In this document: in pieces, positions 1-6,617 of the stretch
Position numbering within the stretch: position 1 is the first letter of the stretch
Layout of the letters: the number at the start of each line of letters is the position of its first letter
Made by a program: the position numbers and the translations under genes
Notes under the pieces: generated by a model
The model's database searches: none
What the model saw: the letters and a program-made list of their open reading frames with translations, nothing else
What the model was told of the DNA's origin: nothing
Source: Lysobacterales bacterium
Lineage (GTDB): Bacteria; Pseudomonadota; Gammaproteobacteria; Xanthomonadales; Marinicellaceae
Length of the DNA: 8,957 nt
Direction: 5' to 3'
Assembly (NCBI GenBank): GCA_026990095.1
Contig: JALSIL010000551.1
Coordinates: forward strand, 1 to 8,957

Positions 1-20
1 CCAATGCCGCCTGCACTCAT
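1..20 (-). CDS. atpB: ATP synthase F0 subunit a, first codons only (partial)
   Basis: Only the first six codons (M-S-A-G-G-I) and part of a seventh lie in the window; the gene runs off the left edge. The ATG starts 14 bases after the stop of atpI on the same strand, and a GTAGAG stretch just upstream could serve as a weak ribosome binding site. The identification rests on position: subunit a is the gene that follows atpI in proteobacterial atp operons. The residues themselves are too few to prove it. Confidence 0.55.
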
Positions 21-34
21 TATATATACTCTAC

Positions 35-415
35 TTATCTAAATACTGTTAATAATGCCACAAAGAAAATAATCAATGCTGCCATAAATCCTATTATTAC
101 TGGAAAAAATGGTAATCCCAGCTTTGCAAAAGCCACATAAAACATGATTGCGATAGTCATAATTTTAAATGCTTCTGCTCTAAACATGTGCCTTGTTATA
201 TTTTCTATGGATTGTTTTCCGAACCCAAAGACAACCAAGGCAAAAACCAAACTGCCCGCACAACTAATACTTGCTCCAAAAACACCCGCTATCCCTGCGA
301 CTTGTCCTGCAATAAAATAAAAAACAATGCCGACAATTACACCTATCAACATTTGCCAAGCTGGCAGTAAGAAAACAACTTTTCTTACTTCTGATATCGA
401 AGGTTGTGGTGTCAT
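35..415 (-). CDS. atpI: ATP synthase accessory subunit I (AtpI family)
   Basis: Small hydrophobic protein of about 126 residues with four predicted membrane helices. The middle carries an F-x-A-E-A-F-K-I stretch that lines up with the GEAFKVL region of E. coli AtpI, and the last third is a hydrophobic pair of helices as in that family. AtpI is a non-essential first gene of the atp operon, thought to help assemble the c-ring and/or handle Mg2+ in the inner membrane. I prefer the ATG at 415 because the length then matches the family. An in-frame TTG at 445 would add ten polar residues, and neither start has a convincing Shine-Dalgarno site. A well-formed promoter lies 70-100 bases upstream. The next gene on this strand begins 14 bases after its stop, as expected for atpB. 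Confidence 0.85.
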   Translation of the reverse strand: MTPQPSISEVRKVVFLLPAWQMLIGVIVGIVFYFIAGQVAGIAGVFGASISCAGSLVFALVVFGFGKQSIENITRHMFRAEAFKIMTIAIMFYVAFAKLGLPFFPVIIGFMAALIIFFVALLTVFR

Positions 416-492
416 ATTATTTTTGCTTACATCCTTAATCGCCAACTCGAATAAGCGCTTAAAATCTAATTAGCCATACTAAAAGCCGGTGC

Positions 493-521
493 ATTATATA
501 GGGTTCATATTCATTAAGCAA
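493..521 (-). promoter_or_regulatory. Sigma70-type promoter of the atp operon
   Basis: Reading the minus strand, TTGCTT (516-521) is followed after exactly 17 bases by a perfect TATAAT (493-498). Transcription would begin near 485-487, giving a leader of about 40 bases to the TTG or 70 bases to the ATG of atpI. It lies in the 118-base gap between the unknown 358-residue gene and atpI, so the atp operon probably has its own promoter rather than depending on readthrough from engB. Confidence 0.65.
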
Positions 522-563
522 CTTTAGAAGTTAATAATATACCCTTTTTTTGAATTGTTTGAA

Positions 564-1640
564 TTATGTTAAAATATCTTCAATTTCCTGTAATCCCTTT
601 GCGTTTAAAGGGTAATAAAACTCCACTCCACCCGACTCATCGCTGACTTGATAAAACAACACACCCAAATGCGAGTGTTCATTTTTATCTGCCGTTTTTT
701 TTTGTTCTGTATTTAAGGGCTTTATAATTTCATGGTAGTAATCGCCACTGATTCGATTTTCATCCAAGGTCGCAAAACAAATGTGCTCCTCATCTGCTGG
801 GTAAGTTTGTGTGGTTGGTGCAAATTGCCGCACATCCAATCCGTGTTCGGCGAGTGTCGCGGTATATTGTCGCTGTACTTGGGTATAGTGTAAATATTTT
901 TCTTGTGCGTTTTTGAGGTTTTTGCCAGGACCATGTGTACTCCAAAAGACATAGGAGAAGAAAGGGCTAAAAACTATTTTTTTAGATAAATAAAATTCAT
1001 TAAGTTGCGGCGTTGTGATTTTGATTTCAGGGTTGGCATCAAACATGGCTTGTTCCAATAAATCCCACAACGACTCAAACCCTGCCGCTTGTAAATGGTT
1101 GTGCATCATCGCAGCCAAATCAAGAACGGTCATAAAGTTAACATGGCGAACTTTTACACCAATAATTTCTTGCACTTTTTTGAGCAGGTCAACCGAACCC
1201 ATGCCTTTGTGCATTAATTGTTTTTCAAAAATTTGTTTGGTTTCTTCGTTGTCACTTAAGATAACAAAAGGCAATAACAACAATGGTGTTAATTGCACCC
1301 CTTTGTTTTGTTTCAAACCTTCAGGAATTTCTCCTTCGCTATTGGCACCAATAATAAGCTGGTTGCGGCGATTATTTTCGCCTTTGAGTGCCGCATTGGC
1401 GTATTGCCTTAATTGCGAATGAATTGGAAATCCTGGCTGCAGTAATTCACTGCTTTGGTATAGGCCGCCCACAATGGCATAGGAGGTATCATCTAGCTGC
1501 GGCAATATGGCGGCAAGTTCTTTGCTAATTTGTTGATTCAGTATTTTTATTTCATCTTGTGATAGCAGCAGTTTTGGCTGAGAACTGTTATCTAAAAAGG
1601 CTTCTATGGTGAGCATGCCTTGCAAGCATCTTGTTGTCAT
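564..1640 (-). CDS. Unrecognised 358-residue cytoplasmic protein, coupled to engB
   Basis: I do not recognise this protein. It has no signal peptide and no clear membrane helix except a short hydrophobic run (TPLLLLPFVIL, about residues 117-127), and is mixed alpha/beta in composition, with a C-terminal half rich in aromatic residues and His. No nucleotide-binding, zinc or catalytic motif stands out. The ATG at 1640 begins one base after the engB stop codon (TAA-A-ATG), so translation is probably coupled. The purine-rich end of engB (GAAGAAGAA) would supply the ribosome binding site. Tight linkage to an essential ribosome-assembly GTPase hints at a housekeeping role, but that is inference only. 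A run of nine A residues in the coding strand (695-703) lies in the last fifth of the gene. Confidence 0.85.
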   Translation of the reverse strand: MTTRCLQGMLTIEAFLDNSSQPKLLLSQDEIKILNQQISKELAAILPQLDDTSYAIVGGLYQSSELLQPGFPIHSQLRQYANAALKGENNRRNQLIIGANSEGEIPEGLKQNKGVQLTPLLLLPFVILSDNEETKQIFEKQLMHKGMGSVDLLKKVQEIIGVKVRHVNFMTVLDLAAMMHNHLQAAGFESLWDLLEQAMFDANPEIKITTPQLNEFYLSKKIVFSPFFSYVFWSTHGPGKNLKNAQEKYLHYTQVQRQYTATLAEHGLDVRQFAPTTQTYPADEEHICFATLDENRISGDYYHEIIKPLNTEQKKTADKNEHSHLGVLFYQVSDESGGVEFYYPLNAKGLQEIEDILT

Positions 1641-1641
1641 T

Positions 1642-2268
1642 TTATTCTTCTTCGTTTAAGTTTAATACGCTTGGGTCGTTATACCACGACATCAAGGTGC
1701 TTGAGAGTTCGGCAACGCCTTCTTTTTTAAGCCCAGAGAACATTTGAATGGTCGATGTGCGTGAAATGGTTTGCATTTTTTTTCTGACCTCAAGCATGAC
1801 TGACTTGGCTTTGCCTGCTTTAAATTTATCTGATTTATTCAACAACACATGAGAATACAAACCCGATTGATCTGCCCAATGCAAAAACTGTTGGTCAAAC
1901 TCTTTTAAAGGATGGCGAATATCCATTACGATAACCACGCCGATTAGACTCTTGCGTTGTTGCAAATAAAGATTAATCTCGTGCTGCCAATGGGCTTTGA
2001 CTTTTTTTGGCACTTTTGCATAACCATAACCTGGCAAATCGACCAATCGACGGTCATCACCTAAGTCAAAACAATTCAATAATTGTGTTCGACCAGGGGT
2101 TTTACTGACTTTTGCTAATTTTTTATTGCCAACCAAAGTATTAAGTGTGGTTGATTTGCCTGCATTGGAACGACCAGCAATGGCGATTTCTAGCCCCACA
2201 TCATCAGGTAATTGCGAGACTTTATAAGCAGATGTGAGGAATTGTGTGTTGGTAAATATGTTTTTCAT
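1642..2268 (-). CDS. engB: EngB/YihA/YsxC ribosome-biogenesis GTPase
   Basis: TRAFAC-class GTPase needed for maturation of the 50S ribosomal subunit. All GTP-binding motifs are present: G1 GRSNAGKST at residues 32-40, the conserved TPGRTQ segment (G2) at 57-62, G3 DLPGYGYA at 77-84, the family-typical MDIRHP at 115-120, G4 NKSD at 144-147 and G5 SGLKKEG at 178-184. Family members often have TKAD at G4, so the canonical NKxD here is a small variant. The length of 208 residues is normal. An AAGGG lies 12 bases before the ATG, rather far for a Shine-Dalgarno site. It heads a short transcription unit with the 358-residue gene and is divergent from the cyclotransferase. In Pseudomonas this gene sits beside polA and cytochrome c4 genes. 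Confidence 0.97.
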   Translation of the reverse strand: MKNIFTNTQFLTSAYKVSQLPDDVGLEIAIAGRSNAGKSTTLNTLVGNKKLAKVSKTPGRTQLLNCFDLGDDRRLVDLPGYGYAKVPKKVKAHWQHEINLYLQQRKSLIGVVIVMDIRHPLKEFDQQFLHWADQSGLYSHVLLNKSDKFKAGKAKSVMLEVRKKMQTISRTSTIQMFSGLKKEGVAELSSTLMSWYNDPSVLNLNEEE

Positions 2269-2286
2269 GGCACTATTTTACCCTTA

Positions 2287-2302
2287 GAATGAAATAACAT
2301 TC
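2287..2302. promoter_or_regulatory. 16-base inverted repeat between divergent engB and cyclotransferase genes
   Basis: GAATG and CATTC form perfect 5-base arms separated by six A/T bases. The palindrome lies 19 bases upstream of the engB ATG and just upstream of the extended -10 of the divergent gene, so it would cover both promoter regions. It has the geometry of a dimeric regulator site but matches no operator I can name, and 5-base arms can arise by chance. Confidence 0.3.
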
Positions 2303-2308
2303 AATTTT

Positions 2309-2317
2309 TGCTAGAAT
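2309..2317 (+). promoter_or_regulatory. Possible extended -10 promoter of the cyclotransferase gene
   Basis: TG-C-TAGAAT is an extended -10 element with one base different from TATAAT. No good -35 is found at the expected distance, which extended -10 promoters can tolerate. The transcript would start near 2324, about 32 bases before the ATG at 2356. Confidence 0.4.
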
Positions 2318-2355
2318 TAGCTGTCCAATAATCCAACTTACCTAATATTTTGTTA

Positions 2356-3081
2356 ATGCACCGCACAATTTACCACACACTTCTTTTGTTTTTGAGCTCT
2401 TTTGTTGCTCACGGGCAACTAATTGACTCTGAAAAAGTTAAAAAACATTTTGATAACGTTTTTACTCAAGGACTCATTATTGAGGACAACATCGTTTGGG
2501 AAAGCAGTGGTTTATATGGCGAATCATTATTGACCAAGTGGGACTTGAATACAGGTAAAATCATAAAACAACGTAAAATTGATGACAAGTATTTTGCCGA
2601 AGGCTTAACCGAACATAATGGCAAGCTGTACCTGATTACGTGGCGAGAAAAAACCGCTTTTGAAATAGACAAAGAAACCTTAGAAACCCTTCGCACCTTT
2701 AACTACCAAGGCGAAGGCTGGGGTTTAACCTCTGATGGACACTATATAATCATGTCAAATGGTACCGATTTAATTCAATTTAAAGATGCTGAAAATTTTA
2801 AAACCCAAAAAACTCTTAAAGTTCACATCAACGGCAAGCCTTTGAATTATTTAAATGAATTGGAGTTTATTAATGGTTATATTTGGGCAAATGTATTCCA
2901 AACCGATTATATTGTAGTGATTGACCCCAGCACAGGTGCGGTGGTGAAAAATTACCACTTGCCGAACCTACTAAAAAACTACATGCGCAAACCAGGTGTG
3001 CTAAATGGCATTGCCTACGATAAAGTCACCAAAAAAATCTGGGTAACAGGCAAAAAATGGCCGAGTTTATTTGAGCTTTGA
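2356..3081 (+). CDS. Secreted plant-type glutaminyl-peptide cyclotransferase (glutaminyl cyclase)
   Basis: Converts N-terminal glutamine of peptides or proteins into pyroglutamate, releasing ammonia; it belongs to the plant/bacterial five-bladed beta-propeller family (GLU_cyclase_2). Counting from the ATG at 2356 (241 residues), conserved family blocks appear in order: FTQGL at 36-40, ESSGLYG at 49-55, a GEGWGLT block at 119-125, NELE at 167-170, WANV at 177-180, an IDPSTG turn, LNGIAYD at 216-222 and VTGKKWP at 230-236. The Glu of ESSGLYG is a candidate for the essential acid known in the papaya enzyme. Residues 1-20 form a signal peptide with likely cleavage after A-H-G, leaving Gln at the new N-terminus, so the enzyme acts in the periplasm or outside. 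A TTG two codons earlier (2350) is a less likely start. No clear Shine-Dalgarno site is visible. It stands alone, divergent from engB. Confidence 0.92.
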   Translation: MHRTIYHTLLLFLSSFVAHGQLIDSEKVKKHFDNVFTQGLIIEDNIVWESSGLYGESLLTKWDLNTGKIIKQRKIDDKYFAEGLTEHNGKLYLITWREKTAFEIDKETLETLRTFNYQGEGWGLTSDGHYIIMSNGTDLIQFKDAENFKTQKTLKVHINGKPLNYLNELEFINGYIWANVFQTDYIVVIDPSTGAVVKNYHLPNLLKNYMRKPGVLNGIAYDKVTKKIWVTGKKWPSLFEL

Positions 3082-3155
3082 GTTTTAATTGGTTGCTTTC
3101 TCAACATGGTTTTAACAAATTGAACCTCTTATTCACGAGGACGATAAAGTTCTGA

Positions 3156-3180
3156 TGTGCACGTTCTTTTTTCATGCACA
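3156..3180 (+). terminator. Weak hairpin after the cyclotransferase gene
   Basis: TGTGCA (3156-3161) and TGCACA (3175-3180) are perfect 6-base arms around a T-rich 13-base loop, 75 bases after the cyclotransferase stop. There is no clean T tract behind it, so intrinsic termination is uncertain. The surrounding 3082-3230 holds nothing else that I recognise. Confidence 0.25.
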
Positions 3181-3230
3181 AGTTATCTTTTTCGTATTAT
3201 ATCGCAGGGTTAATAAGGTATTGAATTTTT

Positions 3231-3260
3231 GTCATTACGAGCGCAGCGAAGTAATTTTCT
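3231..3260 (+). repeat. Single arm of a dispersed palindromic repeat
   Basis: Begins GTCATTACGAGCGCAGCGAA and continues to a TAATTTTCT end. It resembles the arms of the neighbouring inverted pair (GTC-x-TTGCGAG start, CAATCT end), and the short open frames across it give the familiar repeat-derived 'ERSE' and 'ARND' peptides rather than a gene. It is more diverged from the other two arms than they are from each other. Repeats of this kind (GTCATTGCGAG...CAATCT) are scattered between genes in many bacterial genomes. Confidence 0.6.
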
Positions 3261-3307
3261 GGACAGAACTTCAACTTCTTGAAAGTGAAAGTCTAAAAAG
3301 TATTCTT

Positions 3308-3396
3308 GTCTTTGCGAGGGAGGAACGACCGCGGCAATCTGTTGGATTTTTGTAATGTCTGGTAGATTGCCACGTCGCAGAGCTCCTCGCAATGAC
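3308..3396. repeat. Imperfect inverted repeat (GTCATTGCGAG-type palindromic element)
   Basis: Two 33-base arms, 3308-3340 and 3364-3396, face each other across a 23-base loop. Their outer 12 bases (GTC-x-TTGCGAGG) and inner ends (GGCAATCT) match, while the middle has diverged, giving about 22 of 33 identities. The RNA would fold into a long interrupted hairpin. The element sits between the ends of two convergent genes, where it might also act as a two-way terminator. It encodes no protein and looks like a non-autonomous dispersed repeat of the REP or MITE kind. Confidence 0.7.
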
Positions 3397-3419
3397 GCGT
3401 TTATCTTGATGAGTGTGTT

Positions 3420-5765
3420 TTATTGTGCTAGTTGTTGGTATTCTTCAAGTTTAATCTGGTCTTGTGTGGTCCAAAACTCATTGGCTTTGCTTTTTAAGTC
3501 GGACATCATGACGTAGGCGTTGATGTAGTCTTTGTTGTAAGCTAAGAGTTGCGCTTTGTATTTATGAATTGGGTATTTGAAGACAGTGAGCTCATCGAGA
3601 TAATTGAGGTTTTTTTGGTATTCTTTTTTGTCGATTTCCCACAATATGTCCAGCAATGGATAACCTGCATAATAAAAGGCATCTTGCAGTTGATTGGCTT
3701 GAATATATTCGCTAATTAATTGGCGGTATATTTCTGCAGCTTGAATGTTTTTATTTTCTTTTCTTAATACGGTGGCATTAATCATGCGCATTTCTTTTTC
3801 GAAAAACGATTGAATGTTTGGGTTGGTTTTTAGGTGTGTTTTTATCTTTTCTCGGGTGATTTCTGGTTGCTCAGTCAAGGCGGAAACAAAAAGATCATAA
3901 ACGAGAATTAGGTCTTCAAAAATAGGAGGATAACCTTGTTTTTCACTCTTTAGAATAGCCAACATTTGCCTAACATTATTTTTGGCAGCTGCGTAGTCTT
4001 TGTGAATTTCATTCAACTCAAGGCGCAGTGAAAGGGCGACTATTTTTGATTCTAGACTGGAGCTTTGTTGGTTTAGTGCTTCAAGTTTTGTAATGGTTTC
4101 TAAAGCTTGTTTGCGCAGACCGTGGTAAATTAGGTTTTCTGCTTTGTATTGCAAATAGATTTGTTGTTCATCAATGCCGTCAATTTGTTCAAACAGACCT
4201 TCAACGCTTTCTAAGCTTGTTAATGCTTTGCCCGTATTTCCAGTGTCTTTGTATATTCGTGCCAACAAACTGGCACTAATAACCCTGCCTCGGCTATTGT
4301 TGTCAATGGTGTAAAGTTCGTTGCTTTTATTAATGGCTTTGATGGCTTTTTTGACTTGTCCAAGCTGGTGGTATGCGCCAGCCAGGTTGTAATTGGCAAG
4401 TGCTAAAAGGTATGTGTCTGGTTTGTGTTTTGTCAATAAAGTAATTTGGGTTTGCAATAATGAAATGGTTTTGTCGCTAATCTTTCCTTTTTTAAAATGT
4501 GATTGAATCGCAATGGTTATGGCATCAATTAATGTGGAATAATCTTTTTGAGATTTTGATAACGAAATGGCCTTCTCCAATAACTCTTGTGCCTCATCCA
4601 GTTTATTCATGCCAGTAAGAAAACTCGCTTTGAGCACTAACATTTTATTGCTTAATTTAGGGTTGAAATCCTTTTGTTTTATAACGGTTTCTATCAAAGC
4701 GAGGGCTTTTTCGTTATTTCCTAACCTTGCTTCAGTTTCTGCCAGTGCCGTCAAGGCGGGCAAGAAACTTGGGTCTTGGTTGTAAGCTGTTTCAAATAAT
4801 TGAGAAGCTTTCTTGTAGCTGTTATGGATAGCAGTTTCACGTCCTCTTAGGTAGCTTTCTAGCACGAAGTCTGTTGTTTTGTAGTTAAACACTTTGCCCT
4901 TTGCTATTTTTGCTTTGATAGCGAGTTGATTAACAACCCATGCATCTATTTTATCAAACAAGCTATTGAGCCCTTGAGCCTTGATAGAAGCTTTGGCTTG
5001 TAGGCTGTCGTGATTGCGAAGTTCAAGGCTAGCGCTGTAGGTTTTATTTGTTTTTAGGTTGTGTATAGACAACACATAGTCAATGCCTTTTTTTTGTGAC
5101 ATTTGGATAGCCAAAGATTTTTGGTTGTTTTTGTTAAACCATTTGGTATGCGGGCTTAGGGTCTGAATTTGTTTGTGTTTTTGCAGTTTTTCAGAAAGGT
5201 AATTAAGCCCACCTATATTAAGCCAATTAATCGACTCTTTAGAGGGCACAATAGCAAGATTGATGCTTGCCTCTGTGGTGTTGGTTTTTGGTTTGCTTTT
5301 TTGCGTAGTCGGCGTTAAATAAAGAGTTAAAATTACTGCCACTAGCGTTAAGAAAAAAATACTGAGAAAGGATTTTTTATAGGAGATTTTACGTTTTATC
5401 TTTAGCTTTGCAGCTTTAGGTGAGTTGGGCTTGTTGGTAATTTCTGGTATAAACCGAACACCAATACCTCGTATTGTTTCTATAACTTCTTGTTCGCTGT
5501 TTAAGTCTTGGCGCAAACGTGCAACCTGTTTATTGAGTGCCGCATCTGTCACTATTTGCCCTGTCCAAACGGCATCAATCATGTCTTGTTTGGAAACAAC
5601 CTTACCTTGGTTTTTGATTAAAAACAACAACAACTCATAACTCTTTTTGCTTAATTTCAATGCCAATTCACTTTGCATAACTTCTCGTGTTTGTGGATTA
5701 ATTTGATAATCCAAAAAAAATAAAGAATCACAGTGGTGATATGCCGAAGCGTTGTTTTTAGCCAT
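3420..5765 (-). CDS. CadC-like membrane transcription regulator: OmpR-type winged helix, one TM helix, periplasmic TPR domain
   Basis: One-component membrane regulator. From the ATG at 5765 (781 residues), residues 14-107 are an OmpR/PhoB-type winged helix. They include the INPQTREV strand, the LSKKSYELLLFL helix, a recognition helix at about 74-88 (DAALNKQVARLRQDL) and the GIGVRF wing. A Lys/Arg-rich stretch is followed by a single membrane helix at about 132-151, and the rest should be periplasmic. Residues about 168-280 resemble the alpha/beta domain of CadC/TPR regulators (INLAIVPS, GIDYVLS). From about 295 there are TPR-type helices (YLRGR, ALAETEARLGNNEKALALIE, LAGAYHQLGQVKKAIKAI). There is no receiver domain, so a periplasmic ligand or partner probably controls DNA binding directly. 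A GTG at 5810 could lengthen the frame by 15 codons. I reject it because it lies upstream of the likely transcription start and runs through the operator repeats. The gene is divergent from the exported-protein operon, its likely target. Confidence 0.9.
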   Translation of the reverse strand: MAKNNASAYHHCDSLFFLDYQINPQTREVMQSELALKLSKKSYELLLFLIKNQGKVVSKQDMIDAVWTGQIVTDAALNKQVARLRQDLNSEQEVIETIRGIGVRFIPEITNKPNSPKAAKLKIKRKISYKKSFLSIFFLTLVAVILTLYLTPTTQKSKPKTNTTEASINLAIVPSKESINWLNIGGLNYLSEKLQKHKQIQTLSPHTKWFNKNNQKSLAIQMSQKKGIDYVLSIHNLKTNKTYSASLELRNHDSLQAKASIKAQGLNSLFDKIDAWVVNQLAIKAKIAKGKVFNYKTTDFVLESYLRGRETAIHNSYKKASQLFETAYNQDPSFLPALTALAETEARLGNNEKALALIETVIKQKDFNPKLSNKMLVLKASFLTGMNKLDEAQELLEKAISLSKSQKDYSTLIDAITIAIQSHFKKGKISDKTISLLQTQITLLTKHKPDTYLLALANYNLAGAYHQLGQVKKAIKAINKSNELYTIDNNSRGRVISASLLARIYKDTGNTGKALTSLESVEGLFEQIDGIDEQQIYLQYKAENLIYHGLRKQALETITKLEALNQQSSSLESKIVALSLRLELNEIHKDYAAAKNNVRQMLAILKSEKQGYPPIFEDLILVYDLFVSALTEQPEITREKIKTHLKTNPNIQSFFEKEMRMINATVLRKENKNIQAAEIYRQLISEYIQANQLQDAFYYAGYPLLDILWEIDKKEYQKNLNYLDELTVFKYPIHKYKAQLLAYNKDYINAYVMMSDLKSKANEFWTTQDQIKLEEYQQLAQ

Positions 5766-5789
5766 GTTATAAGTGTTATGTAGCCCAAA

Positions 5790-5830
5790 TGTCTTGCAAT
5801 TGTCTTGCACATGTCCTGAAATGTCAAACC
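5790..5830. promoter_or_regulatory. Four phased TGTC direct repeats: candidate OmpR-type operator
   Basis: On the plus strand TGTCTTGCA occurs at 5790-5798 and again at 5801-5809, then TGTCCTGAA at 5812-5820 and TGTCAAACC at 5822-5830. The TGTC cores are spaced 11, 11 and 10 bases, one DNA turn each. OmpR/PhoB-type winged helices bind head-to-tail direct repeats with this period. The array covers the -35 and -10 of the regulator's own promoter and ends about 20 bases upstream of the likely -10 of the divergent operon. That position suits autorepression together with activation of the operon. Confidence 0.6.
5799..5827 (-). promoter_or_regulatory. Promoter of the CadC-like regulator
   Basis: On the minus strand a consensus TTGACA (5822-5827) is followed after 17 bases by GACAAT (5799-5804), a four-of-six match to the -10. 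Transcription would start near 5792, giving a leader of about 27 bases to the ATG at 5765. Two TGTC repeats are embedded in the promoter elements themselves. Confidence 0.55.
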
Positions 5831-5850
5831 CTAATTCTTAAAATGCCACT

Positions 5851-5870
5851 TATAAAAATTACTTTTGGAG
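5851..5870 (+). promoter_or_regulatory. Likely -10 and ribosome binding site of the exported-protein operon
   Basis: TATAAA at 5851-5856 is the best -10 on this strand, but the -35 position (5828-5833, ACCCTA) is poor, as expected for an activator-dependent promoter next to the TGTC repeats. An alternative -10 is TAAAAT at 5839-5844, with CTGAAA at 5816-5821 as -35. GGAG at 5867-5870 is a good Shine-Dalgarno site six bases before the ATG at 5877, and it fixes that start. With TATAAA as the -10 the untranslated leader would be very short, about 14 bases, which favours the TAAAAT alternative slightly. Confidence 0.4.
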
Positions 5871-5876
5871 AATTAA

Positions 5877-6617
5877 ATGAATGCCATTAAAAAACTAATT
5901 TTACTTAGTGGAATAATCGCTAGCCTTAGCCTGCAAGCACAACAGGTTATAGAAAATTTTGATAATGTTAGCACTTTACCAAGCAATGGCTGGGTGTTTG
6001 ATAACCGCTCAAATATGCCCAGCACAACAACATGGGATCAGGGCAACGGCGACGCCTTTCCAGCACACTCTGGAGCTGTCGACTCTTATATTGTAAATGA
6101 CACTAGTACAGGGGTCGATTTGGTTTGTAACTGGTTGATTATGCCAAATATTGGATTTGTTGATCAATTAAGCTTTTTTACGCGTTCGCAAGGACTGCAA
6201 AATGAGGTCACGCGTTTATTGGTCATGTACAGCCCAACAGGAACAATTAACACGGGCGACTGCACTTCATCCAGTCCTGCTAAAAGCCCTCAAGGAGTTT
6301 CCGCTTTTGGTGATTTTCAAACCATTTTGACTATAAATAACTCGCAGTCCGCCGGTGGCTATCCACAAGACTGGACTCAATTTACGGCAAATATAAATGG
6401 CAGTGGCAGGGTTGCTTTCTTGTATTTTATGGATACGGGATCACCTGGCTTTAATGCTGGCACTATTGCCATTGATACAATTACTGCTAACACAGTCTCG
6501 GCAAGCACCCCTCAAAACGTTCCTGCCATAAGCTTTTATGGCTTTTTAATGCTTGTCTTTTTGGTTTTGTTGTGGGTTTATATTTCTGATAACAAGTTTG
6601 GTGAGAGAATGTCATGA
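5877..6617 (+). CDS. Exported choice-of-anchor-J-like protein with degenerate IPTL-CTERM tail
   Basis: Secreted protein of 246 residues. Residues 1-21 are a signal peptide (cleavage after L-Q-A, leaving Q-Q-V). Residues about 25-205 are a beta-rich domain that begins ENFDNVSTLPSNGWVFDN and contains FPAHSGAVDSYIVND and CNWLIMP. This is the pattern of choice-of-anchor-J (cleaved-adhesin-like) jelly-roll domains found on bacterial surface proteins. The C-terminus has VPAISFYG at 215-222, then a membrane helix to about 237 and a final basic stretch ending KFGERMS. VPAISFYG matches IPTLxxWG position by position with conservative changes, so this is probably an IPTL-CTERM sorting tail of the type handled by exosortase H. 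The stop overlaps the next start (ATGA), so the two genes are translated together. The role is unknown; surface display or binding of the partner protease is an inference. Confidence 0.85.
   Translation: MNAIKKLILLSGIIASLSLQAQQVIENFDNVSTLPSNGWVFDNRSNMPSTTTWDQGNGDAFPAHSGAVDSYIVNDTSTGVDLVCNWLIMPNIGFVDQLSFFTRSQGLQNEVTRLLVMYSPTGTINTGDCTSSSPAKSPQGVSAFGDFQTILTINNSQSAGGYPQDWTQFTANINGSGRVAFLYFMDTGSPGFNAGTIAIDTITANTVSASTPQNVPAISFYGFLMLVFLVLLWVYISDNKFGERMS

Noticed and set aside
722..1422. Open frames of 76 and 135 residues within the 358-residue gene
   Set aside because: They overlap a well-formed coding region in other frames, and their Cys/Ser/Asn-rich composition looks like shadow translation.
3155..3392. 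Short open frames on both strands (60-66 residues) in the gap between convergent genes
   Set aside because: They run through the palindromic repeat and translate its typical sequence; no ribosome binding site or protein-like composition supports them.
5766..5810. GTG start at 5810 giving a 796-residue regulator
   Set aside because: The added 15 codons lie across the TGTC repeats and the promoter -10, upstream of the likely transcription start near 5792. The AGGA before the GTG is only three bases away. The ATG at 5765 leads directly into the winged-helix domain.
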